DNA from: Gnetum montanum
Lineage: Eukaryota; Streptophyta; Gnetopsida; Gnetales; Gnetaceae
Assembly (NCBI GenBank): GCA_015680685.1
Contig: MNCI01009159.1
Span: 60,915 to 124,914 of the forward strand
DNA length: 64,000 nucleotides
Direction: 5' to 3'
Under the pieces are notes generated by a model. That model saw nothing but the letters and a program-made list of their open reading frames with translations. It had not been told where the DNA came from and made no database searches. A program made the translations under genes and the position numbers. Shown in pieces: positions 23,499-34,649 of the stretch. Position 1 is the stretch's first letter; the number at the start of each line of letters is the position of its first letter.

Positions 23499-24560
23499 TG
23501 CTGACCTTTTGGTATGTCAAAACCTTAGAAAAAATGGAGAATTTAGAAGTGTGTGTGTAATCTTGCAGGACCATAAGTGAGTCAATAAGAAAAGGACTTC
23601 AAATAGAGAGACAAGACTTTAACAATGTAAGCTACAATGATAAAATAAAGACTAAAGAGGACAAGACAAGAATGTGGATGTTAACGACGTCTATGAGCCA
23701 AATAAAGATGTTCCAAGAACTATCAAGAAGCCAAAAGGCCAAAGAAATGCTTTAGAGCTCAAAGTGTATCTAAAAGGTAGACATCTTACTAAAACAATGG
23801 TATCTAGCATAGTAGATGTCTATAGGAAGACATATCACAATAGACATATACACCTACAAGTAGATGTCTCTCCTGCATTAAAGCTAGTTACAAATAAACA
23901 TCTCATCCTAGAAGTAGATGTCTATACTAGCCATTTTATAGTTGTTACATAAATTTCGATAAGTTTTTGAAAACTCTAAGGGTATAAGACAAAGTGAAAT
24001 TCAAGCACTTTTCATTAAAAGATCCATTATTGGCTTCTCTAGAGAATTTGTCTTTGTTCTTCATTGTATCATCATTTGCTTGTATAGATTGTATTAAGCC
24101 TCAAGTGCAAGGGATCTGTAAATCAAGTTATATTCCTTCCTTGTTCTTTTTCTTTCTTTCTTGTAGCCCTGTAAGGTTGATGTGCTTCGTTGAGCTTGTT
24201 AGGACCTTGTAGGGTTGAGTGGTTTTGTAGTGACAAAACACTCTAATGTGGAGCTCACATTTGCAAAGGTTTTAGGATCCTTTAAACTACATTTTGAGCT
24301 TGTTGGAACCTTGTGGGTTTAAATGGTTTTGTAATGATAGAACACTCCAAAGTGAAGCTCAAATCTTATAAAGTTTGTGGTGCCCTTCAAACTACATTTT
24401 AAAGAAACAATGTCCAAAGGTGTGCATGAATTCTACCCTCTGAGTATGGATGTACCCAAGTTAGGGAACCATGTAAAAATCATCTTTTATTGTGGTGGCT
24501 ACAGTGATTTTAATTGGAAAACATATTCAACCCTCCTTCTAAGTTCTTGATCCTCAAGCA
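23499..24560 (+). repeat. Copia-like 3' LTR
   Basis: 1062 bp from TGCTGACC to TCAAGCA. The inverse copy at 27191-28256 has nearly the same length (1066 bp), which supports both ends. Its U3 contains repeated TAGATGTCTA/TAGACATCTA palindromes and one GACGTC (near 23686). Confidence 0.75.
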
Positions 24561-26130
24561 TGTGAGCATGTTGTACATCCTATGAATGATCCACTCCTAC
24601 ATTCCTTCACTACTACTCATTCACATAGTAGGGATAGACCTCCAAGTTGTCTTTCTGAGTACAAGGTCATATGTACCATTCCTAATGTCATCTAGCCTTG
24701 ATGGTTATATAGTCTAATTATTAGTAAAAGTAAACTAAGGTAGAATGTTTTAGATTAACTAGAAGTTAAGATTCTAGTCTAGTTTTCCTTCTTTCATGCA
24801 CATACGTATAGCAAGATCCTCAAAATCTTCTTTAACGAAAACCTCTCATTGATCTCTCTAGCTATGCTAATCAATCTCAATCCCAACTGTGATTACAATG
24901 CCATGACCAAAAAATGATGGACATAGTCATGATTTGGATCAATGGTTATAATCTTGATCCCAAGGAATAAATGAATTTAGAAATTAGGTGGAAGTAGCAA
25001 TTAATGTAACCAAAGTTCATAAAGAGAGAGACTTCTAGACCTTCATTATCATGGGTAGGGATGAGCAAGAGATTATTTTGGATAATTACATTTTGAGGTC
25101 AAGTGATATAGGTAATAGATTAAACATGAGATAGAATTTACATGATTATTGGTCTAACCACTCACTTTGATCTTGCTTGAGCGATTACATAATCCATCCA
25201 GAATGGTAGAAATACTAATTTGTATGGACCACAGAGCTTAGAATAACATCACTCTTTCCATTACCTTCTCTTCATTTTTTTCTTGATTTTTTTACTTTCT
25301 TTTTTTTTCTTCTTTTTTTTTCATTTCATTACTTTATATGTATATATTTTTTAATTCATTTTCTTATTTTTTTTTCCTTTCATAAAAAGAGGACTTTTAA
25401 ATAGTGCATGAGAATTATGAGAATGATTAAAGTGTTGGATTACCATATAGAGTCTTTAACTTGCATAAACATGAGAATTCATCCATCATTGCATGGCACA
25501 CATAGGTTCATGAGATTATAAACCTCTTTTGATTAAGATGATTAGGCATGGCAAGTATGTGCACCTTGATCCAATTATACTGATTAGACCCATTATAGTC
25601 GTCCCAAGGGTCCTCGATGATAAACCATTTCCTTACTATTAACTGAGCACTCTTCTAAGATTTTAGAGCTCATACATTAAGATGTGGATCAATTACCTAT
25701 TCACAGTTGCAATAGCAGTAGCTTCAACAACTCACAATGTGAGTTGTAGCTCCTTGTTAAATCTAAGCCTAGTTTACTAGTGATGGATAGAGGAAAAGTG
25801 GGTGGATGAATTTTGTTATATGGACATTTCATCGATCAAGGATTTAGTTTGGACCTATTTATCACTCTTACATTATCATCACATCTATAACTCACCCATC
25901 CACCATTGGCTTATTGGGTGAGGATTCATAAAGCACATGAACTAGTTTTCCCTATACACATAAGACATACTTAAAGGGAATATCAAATCAAAAGAATAAG
26001 AAAATAAAAGTATGATATATCATTAAATTCAAAAAATACACACCAAAAAAATAGATAAACAAAAATACACATCAAATTAAAAACTATGCACAGAGAAACA
26101 AAAAAACCATATTATACCATCGACACTATT
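24561..26130. other. Gene-free stretch with T-rich tract
   Basis: No gene or known repeat is recognised. A strongly T-rich tract occupies about 25255-25390. Near 26145-26170 the motif CTTTTCCCCCATGATTGAG repeats the minus-strand Athila-type G-rich motif and probably belongs to the fragment to the right. Confidence 0.4.
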
Positions 26131-27190
26131 ATGTGGAGGTCTTTTCCCCCATGATTGAGTTCATGATTGACACTTGATAAGGTCCTTCATGAACTTGTTG
26201 TTTAGAAGCATATTGTCTTTAGCCTTGTTTCTTGAATGATAATGGTGGAGAAGGGGATAAACATTAATCCTAATAGATAGTTATGTTTTTCTTTCTCTTA
26301 CATAAATGCTTTCATCTATGAGGTGATGAATTTCATGCCATGGAAGAAACATGATAATTGTGGTACTTCCCAATAGTGTATGATGATGGAAAATTAGGTT
26401 AGTACCTAGAATTAAAGAACTGGACATGTTTCCATTGTGACTAATTCAAAATTTCATCTTATAATGGTACAGAAGGTCATGCTGGATATTGTTGGATTTG
26501 TGACCATTGAGATTGTTGTGGTGAATATGGCCAATATTGGTGGGGTATTACATGAGATATTTGGTTCATAGTCTACTAAGTATCATGGTAGGAAGAAGGA
26601 TGACATGAGGAAGATTATTGCGATGTAGAGGAAGCACTCCATGGATTAGGTTACATTCCTTGTTAAAGTTGTAGCTAGAAAATAGGACCACAAGAATAAG
26701 GAATTTGATGATGGTAAGGCCTTTTACTTTTTTATTTAACTTTACCAGCCACTTCAATGAATTTGTTTGTCAAGAAACCTGATATTATCATTCGATTTAT
26801 CACATTCCAAACCTAGTTAATAACATTATCAAAGTCTGCTAAAGTATTTTTTATTCACATGCTTTCCTAAACAAGGACTTTAATAACATCAAAAGGTTGA
26901 ATATTAAATTCAACATTCTTTACACCCTTTTGACATTGGGAATTTAAGTTTGCTTCCTCTACATTTGCATGCTTATTTCATTTACCTTTTAGTTTAGCTA
27001 CAACATTTAACATAGTGGTAATTTGAGCCACAAACCTTTAATAGAGATTACCCATGACATACATATCCACCTTTTTAAGAGTTTGCAATTATAATTCTTC
27101 TGCTAGATGCATTAATTGGTCATGTTTGCTAAACCCATGATTTAGGCATTGATTGAGCATGTAATTATACCATTCTATGGCCATGTCCAA
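26131..27190 (-). pseudogene. Athila/Tat-type gag fragment
   Basis: Read on the minus strand from 27190: IEWYNYMLNQCLNHGFSKHD, then HLAEEL and VDMYVMGNLYQRF, resembling the gag segment around HRCPGHGYLQRDQLRH in the inner Athila-like element. A Gln/Pro-rich part (HQYWPYSPQQSQ) lies near 26545. Near 26170 it jumps to EGPYQV, a motif from the integrase end, then to the G-rich motif, so most of pol is deleted. Many stops. The assignment rests on short motifs only. Confidence 0.45.
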
Positions 27191-28256
27191 TGATTCGCGG
27201 ATTGAGAACTTAGAAGGGTGATTGAATAAGTTCCTCAATTGAAAAATGCACTAGCTACAAAAACACATCAAATTTTTACATGGTTTCCCAACTTGGATAG
27301 TCCACACTCCAAGGGTAGATTCCTTGCACACCTTTAGACTTTGTTTCTTTAAAATGTGGTTTGAAGGGCACCACACCCTATACAAGCTTTGAGCTTCATT
27401 CTAGAGTCCTTCATTACTACAAAACCACTCAACTCCTCAAGGTCTCAAGAAGCTTAGAATGTGGTTTCAAGGATCCCACAACATTTACAAAATTGAGATC
27501 CGTTGTGGAGTGTTTTGATGCTGTAAAACCACTCAATCCCATAGGATCTTGACAAGCTCAATATGGATGCCTTATCATAACAAGCACATCAACCCCATAG
27601 GGCTACAAGAAATAAAGAAAAGAATAAGGAAAGAATATAACTAAATTTACATGTCATTGTACTTGAAGCTCAGTACAAATTATAATCAAGCAAATAATGT
27701 TACAATGAGGGGAAAACATGAAATTGCATAGAATAGATAATGAGGGGCTTGTGTGTAACTAGTGCTTGCACAATTCCTAAGGTTTTCACATCATACTATA
27801 GCCTTGGAGTTTCTAAAAAATCATGTAGACATCTATTTCGAAGTTGGGACATGTAAGTGAGATTGGCCTCAATGTAGGTGAGATGTCTATCTAGTAGGTG
27901 GAACCTCTATAGTGGGATGTCTACAATGAGATATCTATTGTTGGATATAGCCATCTATTGTTTTTCCAAGACATCTTCTCATCTTTTGAACTTTGAATTT
28001 TGAGGCTTTCTCTTGTTAATTTTGCCTTCTTGGGAGTCCTTGGAGCTTCTTCATTTAACTTGTAGACTTCATTTTCATCCATGCTCTCATCTTGCCCATG
28101 TAGTCTTCATTTCGACATCTTGCCATAGATCTTGTTTTCTTGAGTTCTTAGATCTCATTGTGGAGTTCTTGTTCATGTCCTACAAAATCATCATCCACCA
28201 CAAACATTTTACATTCTCTATTTTCCTTAAGGTTTTGACATACCAAATGGTCAACA
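27191..28256 (-). repeat. Copia-like 3' LTR, minus strand
   Basis: The minus strand begins TGTTGACCATTTGGTATGTC at 28256 and ends GCGAATCA at 27191. A polypurine tract (AAAAAGGGGAAGAT on the minus strand) precedes it at about 28257-28270. Same family as 23499-24560, facing it tail to tail. Confidence 0.7.
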
Positions 28257-28429
28257 ATCTTCCCCTTTTTGATTATGTCTAAAACTTAAGAAAATGGGTT
28301 AGTATGGACCATAAAAACTAAAAATCATAATTAATCTCTTCTCCTTTTTGGACATAAATAAAAAGAACTAGAAAACTCACCCTAAATATATGCAAGAAAT
28401 TTTTTTTTTGTGTTTTTAGATTTAAGAGT

Positions 28430-29080
28430 AGCTATGTTTTATTAACAATTAAAGGCAAAAACTTACTTGATAGGACAAGGTCCTATCTCCATGTCTTTAT
28501 AGAGAGTAGTGAGTTATCATTCATTGAAAGGTTTGGTGAAGGCATCTGCAAGTTGATTTTCTGCTCCAATAAACTCTAGCTTTACATGTCCAAGTTGAGT
28601 GTGTTATCATTAAAGTGATAATGAATTTTGATGTGTGTTATAGGAGAATGTTGGATAGGATTCTTTGTCATATTGATGAAGTTGTTGTTGTCATAATAAA
28701 TTGGTGTAGATTGGGGTTTTACCCCTAAATATTTAAGTGTTTTTTTTCATCCATAAAATTTATGCATAATAACTTCTAGCTAAAATGTACTTGACTTCTG
28801 CTGTAGAGAGTGCTATGAAAGTTTGCTTTTTGATTGCCCAAGAGGCAAGACTTTTTTTTTGTAGGAAAAAGCAATTTCCACTTGTGCTTTAATAATCATC
28901 TGAATAGCCTACCTGATCTGCATCACCATATCTAGCAAGATCAAGTGGAGAATCCTTTGGATGCTAAAGTCCCCAATTAGTAGTATTCTTTAGATAATGA
29001 AAAATACGTTTAACAACCTTTAAATGAGATTCTTTTGGGTTTTCTTGATATCTTGCATAAATTCCTATACTTAATGCTAT
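28430..29080 (-). pseudogene. Copia-type RNase H (C-terminal pol) fragment
   Basis: The minus strand encodes the Copia RNase H signature: DADQVGYSDDY, STSGNCFFL, SWAIKKQTFIALSTAEVKY, then ILWMKK, IYYDNNNFINMTKNPIQHS and THIKIHYHF. These correspond to the Sire/Tork-like order. Stops and one or two frame slips mark it as dead. It lies directly upstream (minus direction) of the LTR at 28256, as expected for the end of a Copia polyprotein. Confidence 0.8.
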
Positions 29081-29199
29081 ATCTGGAGTTTCAATAAAAA
29101 ATTTAGAGTTTCTAAATAATGTTAGTGATGATTAAAGTTAGTGAAACTATGCAACTATTAATGATGATGATGATGATTGAAGGTGGTGAAATTATATAA

Positions 29200-30697
29200 C
29201 TATTTTTTAAAAAAGGTAGAAGCATTTAAGGTTTTGGCCTTAGACACACTCATAAATTAAGGTATACAAAAAAGGATACAATGTAAAGTGATACTAGTAA
29301 ACAATGTGACTATAGTACCTAACAATGAGGTGTTAGCATAGTGGTAAGATTCTGCTGATCGAAATTGTTGGCGTGAGGCTGGAAGGGAAAAACAAACGCC
29401 GAAAGATTTTCGGAGAGACACAGCTAGCCCTGCCTTCGTGTGAGGGCAAGCTGGAAAAAAAACGAAGTAGAGTGCCTTGGATGGTCTGCACACAAATCAA
29501 CCAAGGACTTCCCTAAGCATAAGCTATGGCTTGCACTGGGGTTATCGTAAGTGGTGACGTACGAAATGTAAACAAAGCATATATAGAAGCATAAAATAGA
29601 TCAAAAATAGAGTAAACAATGTAATGGAAGGCAATAATGAATTGTATTGTATTGCTTAACAAGGATGTGCATCGGTCAAAGCGTAGTTGCATGTGTGGAT
29701 GGCAAGTCAAGCGCTAAGCCCCGAAGTGATGTGTTTATAGGTGCTTGGATGCTAGGCGTCATGTGCGCTCGAGCATCCAAAGTTGCTAGTCGATGCTCCC
29801 AAAGCCGTCAAACTGCAAAATTGCCAACCCCGTATATGTGAATGGATGGGGTATTTATAAGGTTCGGCTAGGCTTGAGTGTGGAATTCATGGATGAGATC
29901 AACAACTAAGAGATGAGAGGGAAACAGATCGTGTGATAGGTGTTTGATGGATAGCTACGTGTGAGTTGGACGTGCATAGGCAAGCTACGTTCTTGACTGG
30001 ATGCACTATATCTTACAATGTGTATTAGCTTACACAAGCTAGCTTATGCCCATAGAAGCAGATACAATTTGGAGCGTAAGAGCTTGACAAGCTCACAAAT
30101 GGTGAAAATTTACAATAAAAATGATAGTGTATAACAAGAGAAATTAACTCCAATTCACTTGGAACTTCTCGATCCATGGATTGACTACTGTAGGGTGTTG
30201 ATGTGAGTGGTTTTGTGGCTGTTTGAGGCATTTTTGTTTCACAAAAGCTTCCAACGTGAGTTTATTTTGTCTTGGCATATCCTTAGCGTGTGTTTGATGT
30301 GATTTTGACTGGGCATGATTAGTACTCATGCTAGACTCATGCTGCCAACGTGAGCTTAGCGTGACCTAAGTGTGACCTAAGTGTGACCTAGGCATGAGTA
30401 AGATGGAAATGATACATTTCACACTAATTTTTGATCTTTGAAGCTTGTTCTTTGAGTGCAGAAATTGCCTAACTGTGGTTGACCTTGAGAGTGAACTGCA
30501 TGTTGAAAACTAAGCTTGGGTGTGCCTCGATTTAAGCCACTTTTGGTAGCTCATGTTAGGCTCACACTACCAGCGTGAGTTGAGTGTGACCCCAGCGTGA
30601 CCTGAGCATGAGTAATAAAATATTTGTGATTTTGGACTTGAAGTCTGGAATTCTGGAGGCTAGGAATTGAAGTAGTGATCAATGGACCTTGAGCATG
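29200..30697 (+). repeat. Older LTR-like relative that hosts the inverted-LTR element (left part)
   Basis: From about 29365 the sequence is a diverged relative of the LTR at 30703: shared landmarks are GAGGGCAAGCTGG (29440 and 30795), AAATTGCCAACCCCG (29818 and 31257) and a TATA-like TATTTATAAGG near 29850. Further right are degenerate tandem units of roughly 280 bp with GTGACCT/GCGTGAG motifs (30260-30480, 30540-30697). These continue at 38938. Orientation is plus. Confidence 0.6.
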
Positions 30698-30702
30698 ACG
30701 TG
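30698..30702. repeat. Target-site duplication ACGTG, left
   Basis: ACGTG precedes the element end TGTACCGT. The identical ACGTG follows the other end ACGGTACA at 38933-38937. Confidence 0.85.
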
Positions 30703-31293
30703 TGTACCGTCCGAAATCATCGGTCTCCGACTAGAAGGAAACGGAAACTGGGAGATCTTCGGACACGCACAGAAGACCCTACCTTCGCTTGAGGGCAAGC
30801 TGGAATTAACGAAGGCAGAGTACCTTGAGTGGTTCGCATGCGGATCAGGCAAGGATTTTCCAAAATGTACACCAAGGTGCTATACGCTGGGTTATATGTA
30901 AACGGCGTAATAGATGTAAAAAGAAATGTAAACAACGTAACTGGTGTAAATAGAGCGTAGACGTACGAGGGCGTAAATAGTGAACATGCAACAATTAATG
31001 AAAAACTGTAACAGATTTTAGGAAGAAAATGCAGCAATATTATTGCAAAATGAGAGTTACAATGCACCAGTCTAACGTAGTTGTGGCTTTGACACAAGGC
31101 GGACGAATAGCCCCGGTGGATGTAAGGATGACTGTGTGCTGGTTCAACTGTAGGCACAGCGTAGAGGATGTATGCTCAACATGCAGGGTAAGGTCTAGCG
31201 TACAGGGTTTCTGCTCTGGTTCTTAGCGTCTCTATTTTTCTCTCTGGTTTGCTCAAAATTGCCAACCCCGACTTAATGAAAAATTGAGGTTTT

Positions 31294-31300
31294 TATACAA
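31294..31300 (+). promoter_or_regulatory. LTR TATA box, left repeat
   Basis: TATACAA inside GGTTTTTATACAAG, about 590 bp from the TG end. The counterpart in the right repeat is on the minus strand at 38332-38340 (CTGTATAAA on plus). Confidence 0.55.
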
Positions 31301-31379
31301 GTTTAGACATTAGACTCGAGTTAGGTGACACGTGGAGCATTGACCGGGTGCGAGAAAATAAAATTTTACAAGTGTACAA

Positions 31380-31910
31380 CATGCTGTATCTGCTGGGCGT
31401 ATATGCTCAGCGTATACACTGTATCTGGTGGGCGTAAACTCTAGGCATGCAAGACGTATACGCTGGGCGTATACACTGGATACACTGGGCGTATACGCTG
31501 TGTCTGCTGGGTGTATACGCTGGACATATACGCTATGTCTACTAGACATATACGCTGGGCATGCAGGATGTACATGCTCAGCGTATAGACTCCAAGATGC
31601 ATGATGTCAACACCTGATGATTGCTCTATTCATGTGAGTCGATGCTCTGTGCCAAGTCTTGCTCTGCAGTGCTGTTTCCATGCCATCTTCGGGGATTGCA
31701 TGCTGGGCATATACAGTAGTCGTACAGGCTTAGTGTACTTGTGAGACATGTGCGTTGGGTGTGCATGTTGGGCATATACGCTGTGGATGTGTACGCTAGG
31801 CGTATATGCTGAGAGTGTAAACTTGGGCATATACGTTGGGCATATACGCTGCGGATGCAAACTTGGGGGTATACACTGGGCGTATACGCTGAAAACGCAT
31901 ACTTAGTAAA
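31380..31910. repeat. GCGTATACGC palindrome array (left)
   Basis: Many short units built around the 10-bp palindrome GCGTATACGC, spaced by CTGGGC/CAGC words and interspersed with GGGCATGCAGG. Unlike the Athila arrays it lies downstream of the TATA box, so it would be transcribed. Confidence 0.8.
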
Positions 31911-32119
31911 AACTAAGCATGTTGAGCTCTGAAGTTGCCATTTCTGATAGCAAATGTTGTCGTGGTCGTCAGTGGATCCTAGGGAACTGCTCCTTGTTGA
32001 GTTTGACTCAGCTTGAAGCTGTCTATGGGGCCCTTAAGCTTTGGTCATGGTGGGGAACATCATGACTTAGCTCGATTCTTGTTGGAAAAGTACTAAGCTC
32101 AGAATTTTGTGGTGTTTCA

Positions 32120-32340
32120 TTAAAAGGCCATACAGGGCTGGATGTGCCTTAAACTACCACCTATGGCTCACATCTAGCCCGGTATGGCCTTAAACTGCCA
32201 TGACGGACTGGTAATGCCTTAAACTACCACCTATGGTTCACATCCGGCCCGGTAAGGCCTTAAACTGCCACATCCGACCCGGTAAGGCCTTAAACTGCCA
32301 TGTGTCCCAATGCGACGATAAACCACCATCATACATGTAC
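32120..32340 (+). repeat. Tandem repeat upstream of Tat pol (CTTAAACTGCCA units)
   Basis: About six units of roughly 33 bp containing GGCCTTAAACTGCCA or CCTTAAACTACCACC. The word TAAACTG is shared with the repeat block on the other side of pol (35921-36488). No primer binding site is recognisable at the left repeat's inner edge. Confidence 0.75.
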
Positions 32341-32763
32341 ACGTGACTTACGCTGCTAGAGAACATGGAACAATACCTATTAGCTCATTATGCTCTCTGT
32401 TTATTGGTAGGAGCAAGCTCGATGGATTTTCAGCTTTTATCTGCACCGTTAATCATTGATGGGCCGTATGGAAAGACCGCGAGAGACATCGACATAAATC
32501 TCATCCACTTAAGTTTATCAATGGACGACGCAGTCATAGCCTCAACACAACAAATGCTAGATAACTACAAAGGTATGATAAAGCCCCTTGACATAGAAGC
32601 TGAAAGCATCACCGAAGATCCGTTGACTGAAACCCCCATCGTAATGCCTAATGGTGAAACCAAAATATTAAAATTGAGTACACTATTGCAACCTCAACTG
32701 GCCAAAAACATAGAAGATGTACTTCGAAACAACATAAAAGCATTCACTTGATCTTACACTGAC

Positions 32764-33640
32764 ATGCCCAGGTTAGATCCTCGAATCGTCCAGCACAACA
32801 TCATCCTTGATCCAGAATTGAGACCGGTAAAACAAAAGGCACGAAAGATTAAACCTGAGGTAGCATTGGCAGTTCGCAATGAGATTACCAAGCTTTATCA
32901 GGCAGGTTTCATTCGGGCTGTCGATTACGCCGATTGGGTATCCAACATGGTCATTGTCCCGAAAAAGAACAGAAGCATTCACTTATGCATTGACTTTCGA
33001 GATCTAAATGTTGCTACCATAAAAGATGATTTTCCCCTACCCAGCATCGATCAACTTGTTGACTCGACCGCTGGGCACACCCTATTATCTTTTATGGATG
33101 GCTTCTCGGGGTATAACCAAATACGCATTAACCCAGAGCATCAGCTCTAGACTACCTTTATGACACCATGGGGAACCTTTTGTTACACAATGATGCCCTT
33201 TGGTCTCAAGAATGCTGGGAACACATATCAAAGGGCGATGACATTCATTTTTAGCGACTACATGCTACACTTGCTCAACGATTACGTGGACGATATCGTG
33301 GTTAAATTGAAGACATCAGAACAACATGTACAAGATCTTGACCTAGTACTAAAGCGTTGTTTAAAATATGAGCTGAGACTTAACCCAAAGAAATGCGTCT
33401 TCGGCATCAAAACAGGCAAAATGCTTGGATTCATAGCCTCAGAAGCAGGGATACGAGTAGACCCCGATAAAGTTAAGGCCATAACAAACTTAAAACCACC
33501 TAGCAACCTTACTGAACTCCAAGGTCTACAAGGTAGATTACAGTTCATCAGACGTTTCATAGAAAAACTAACGGACAAATTAAAACCTATGAACCACTTG
33601 CTATGCAAGAATGTCCATTTTGAATGGACTCCACAGTGCT
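32764..33640 (+). pseudogene. Reverse transcriptase domain of Tat pol
   Basis: Blocks visible: NEITKLYQAGFIRAV, MVIVPKKN, CIDFRDLNVAT, SFMDGFSGYNQI, FMTPWGTFCYTMMPFGLKNA, the intact catalytic box NDYVDDIVV near 33285, then GFIASEAGIRVDPDKVKAI and LQGRLQFIRRFIEK. One stop (33148) follows the EHQL block. The metal-binding residues are preserved, so decay is recent or random rather than focused on the active site. Confidence 0.9.
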
Positions 33641-33642
33641 AG

Positions 33643-33999
33643 GAAGCATTTGACAATATTAAAGCAGCACTCGTTCAACTACCCATGGTTTATCCACTTG
33701 AAAATGATAAACCGTTTTACATCTACCTCGCCACTTCGGATTCATCAATCGCGTTCATGCTTTGCCAGAAACAAGATGATGGAACCGAAGTCCTTGTCTA
33801 CTACTTAAGCCATGCATTAGTTGCCCACAAGAAAAAGTATAACGAGGTGGAGAGGTCATGTTTAGCCCTAGTCTTTTCCTTAAAGAAATGGCGACATTAC
33901 CTCTTCCATAACCTGGTCAATATAATTTGCAAGGATAATGTGCTCAGAGCCATCACAGGAAACATTTAGGAGACAAGTAGAATAGCCCGTTGGAAAGCC
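33643..33999 (+). pseudogene. Gypsy RNase H domain of Tat pol
   Basis: Contains FYIYLATSDSSIAFMLCQ, VYYLSHAL, KKKYNEVERSCLALVFSLKKWRHY and NIICKDN. In the first motif Asp is kept as SDSS, Glu lies in NEVE, and the usual TDH is CKDN here. A stop at 33967 ends the domain. Confidence 0.8.
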
Positions 34000-34149
34000 A
34001 TGATAGCTAAGTTTGACCTACGCTACATAGCGCAATCATCAGTTAAAGGTCCAGCCATAGCGAATCAAATGACCGTGTCACCAATGCACGATCAAGCAAT
34101 GATAGAGCCAGAATTCCCCGACGAAAATGTAAGTGCAATAGACATAATA

Positions 34150-34570
34150 CCCAATGATTATGAAGCCATTTTGAACTTTGATGGAGCATCCACCTCTCGA
34201 GGGGGAAGTGCTACCGCCGTCATCACCTATCCCTCCGGGGAGATCTAACCCTTTGCTTGTCGTTTCAACTTTCACTGTACCAACAACATAGCAGAGTACA
34301 AAGGTCTCCTTAGAGGTCTTACGGCAGCACTAGCTTTAGACATCACACGACTTGTGGTCAGGGGAGACTCACAACTGGTCTTAAACCAAGTCACAGACAT
34401 TTACACATGCAAAGCGCAACTTTTACAACCATACTGTGACTTAGCCAAACACTTAATGAGACAATTCGAAAACATGGACATGCAACACGTCTCTCGAAAC
34501 GATAATACCATCGCAGACGCACTGGCCACCCTAGCGTTAAACATATCGACTAACATGTTCCATACATTGC
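34150..34570 (+). pseudogene. Second, archaeal-type RNase H (aRH) of Tat pol
   Basis: Starts LNFDGASTSRGGSATAVI, with the catalytic Asp in FDGA. Then NNIAEYKGLLRGL (Glu), VVRGDSQLVLNQV (Asp) and VSRNDNTIADALATLA (last Asp). All four acidic positions of the RNase HI fold are present. A stop at 34246 lies between the first and second motif. An extra plant-like RNase H of this kind, placed between Gypsy RNase H and integrase, is known from Tat elements and absent from chromoviruses. Confidence 0.85.
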
Positions 34571-34649
34571 CAAGCTCTATAATCAGTTGTGCCAAACCAA
34601 TAACCGATACTCTTGATACGTTGCCAATTGCATCCGTTAGTACAACATA

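Larger units (their letters stand above)
30703..32119 (+). repeat. Left terminal LTR-like repeat (plus orientation)
   Basis: 1417 bp, TG at 30703 to CA at 32119 (GTGTTTCA). Contains TATACAA at 31294-31300 in the plus direction and a GCGTATACGC-type array at 31380-31910. By eye it is nearly identical to the reverse complement of 37499-38932; for example 31023-31230 aligns with 38625-38410 with only scattered substitutions. Confidence 0.85.
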
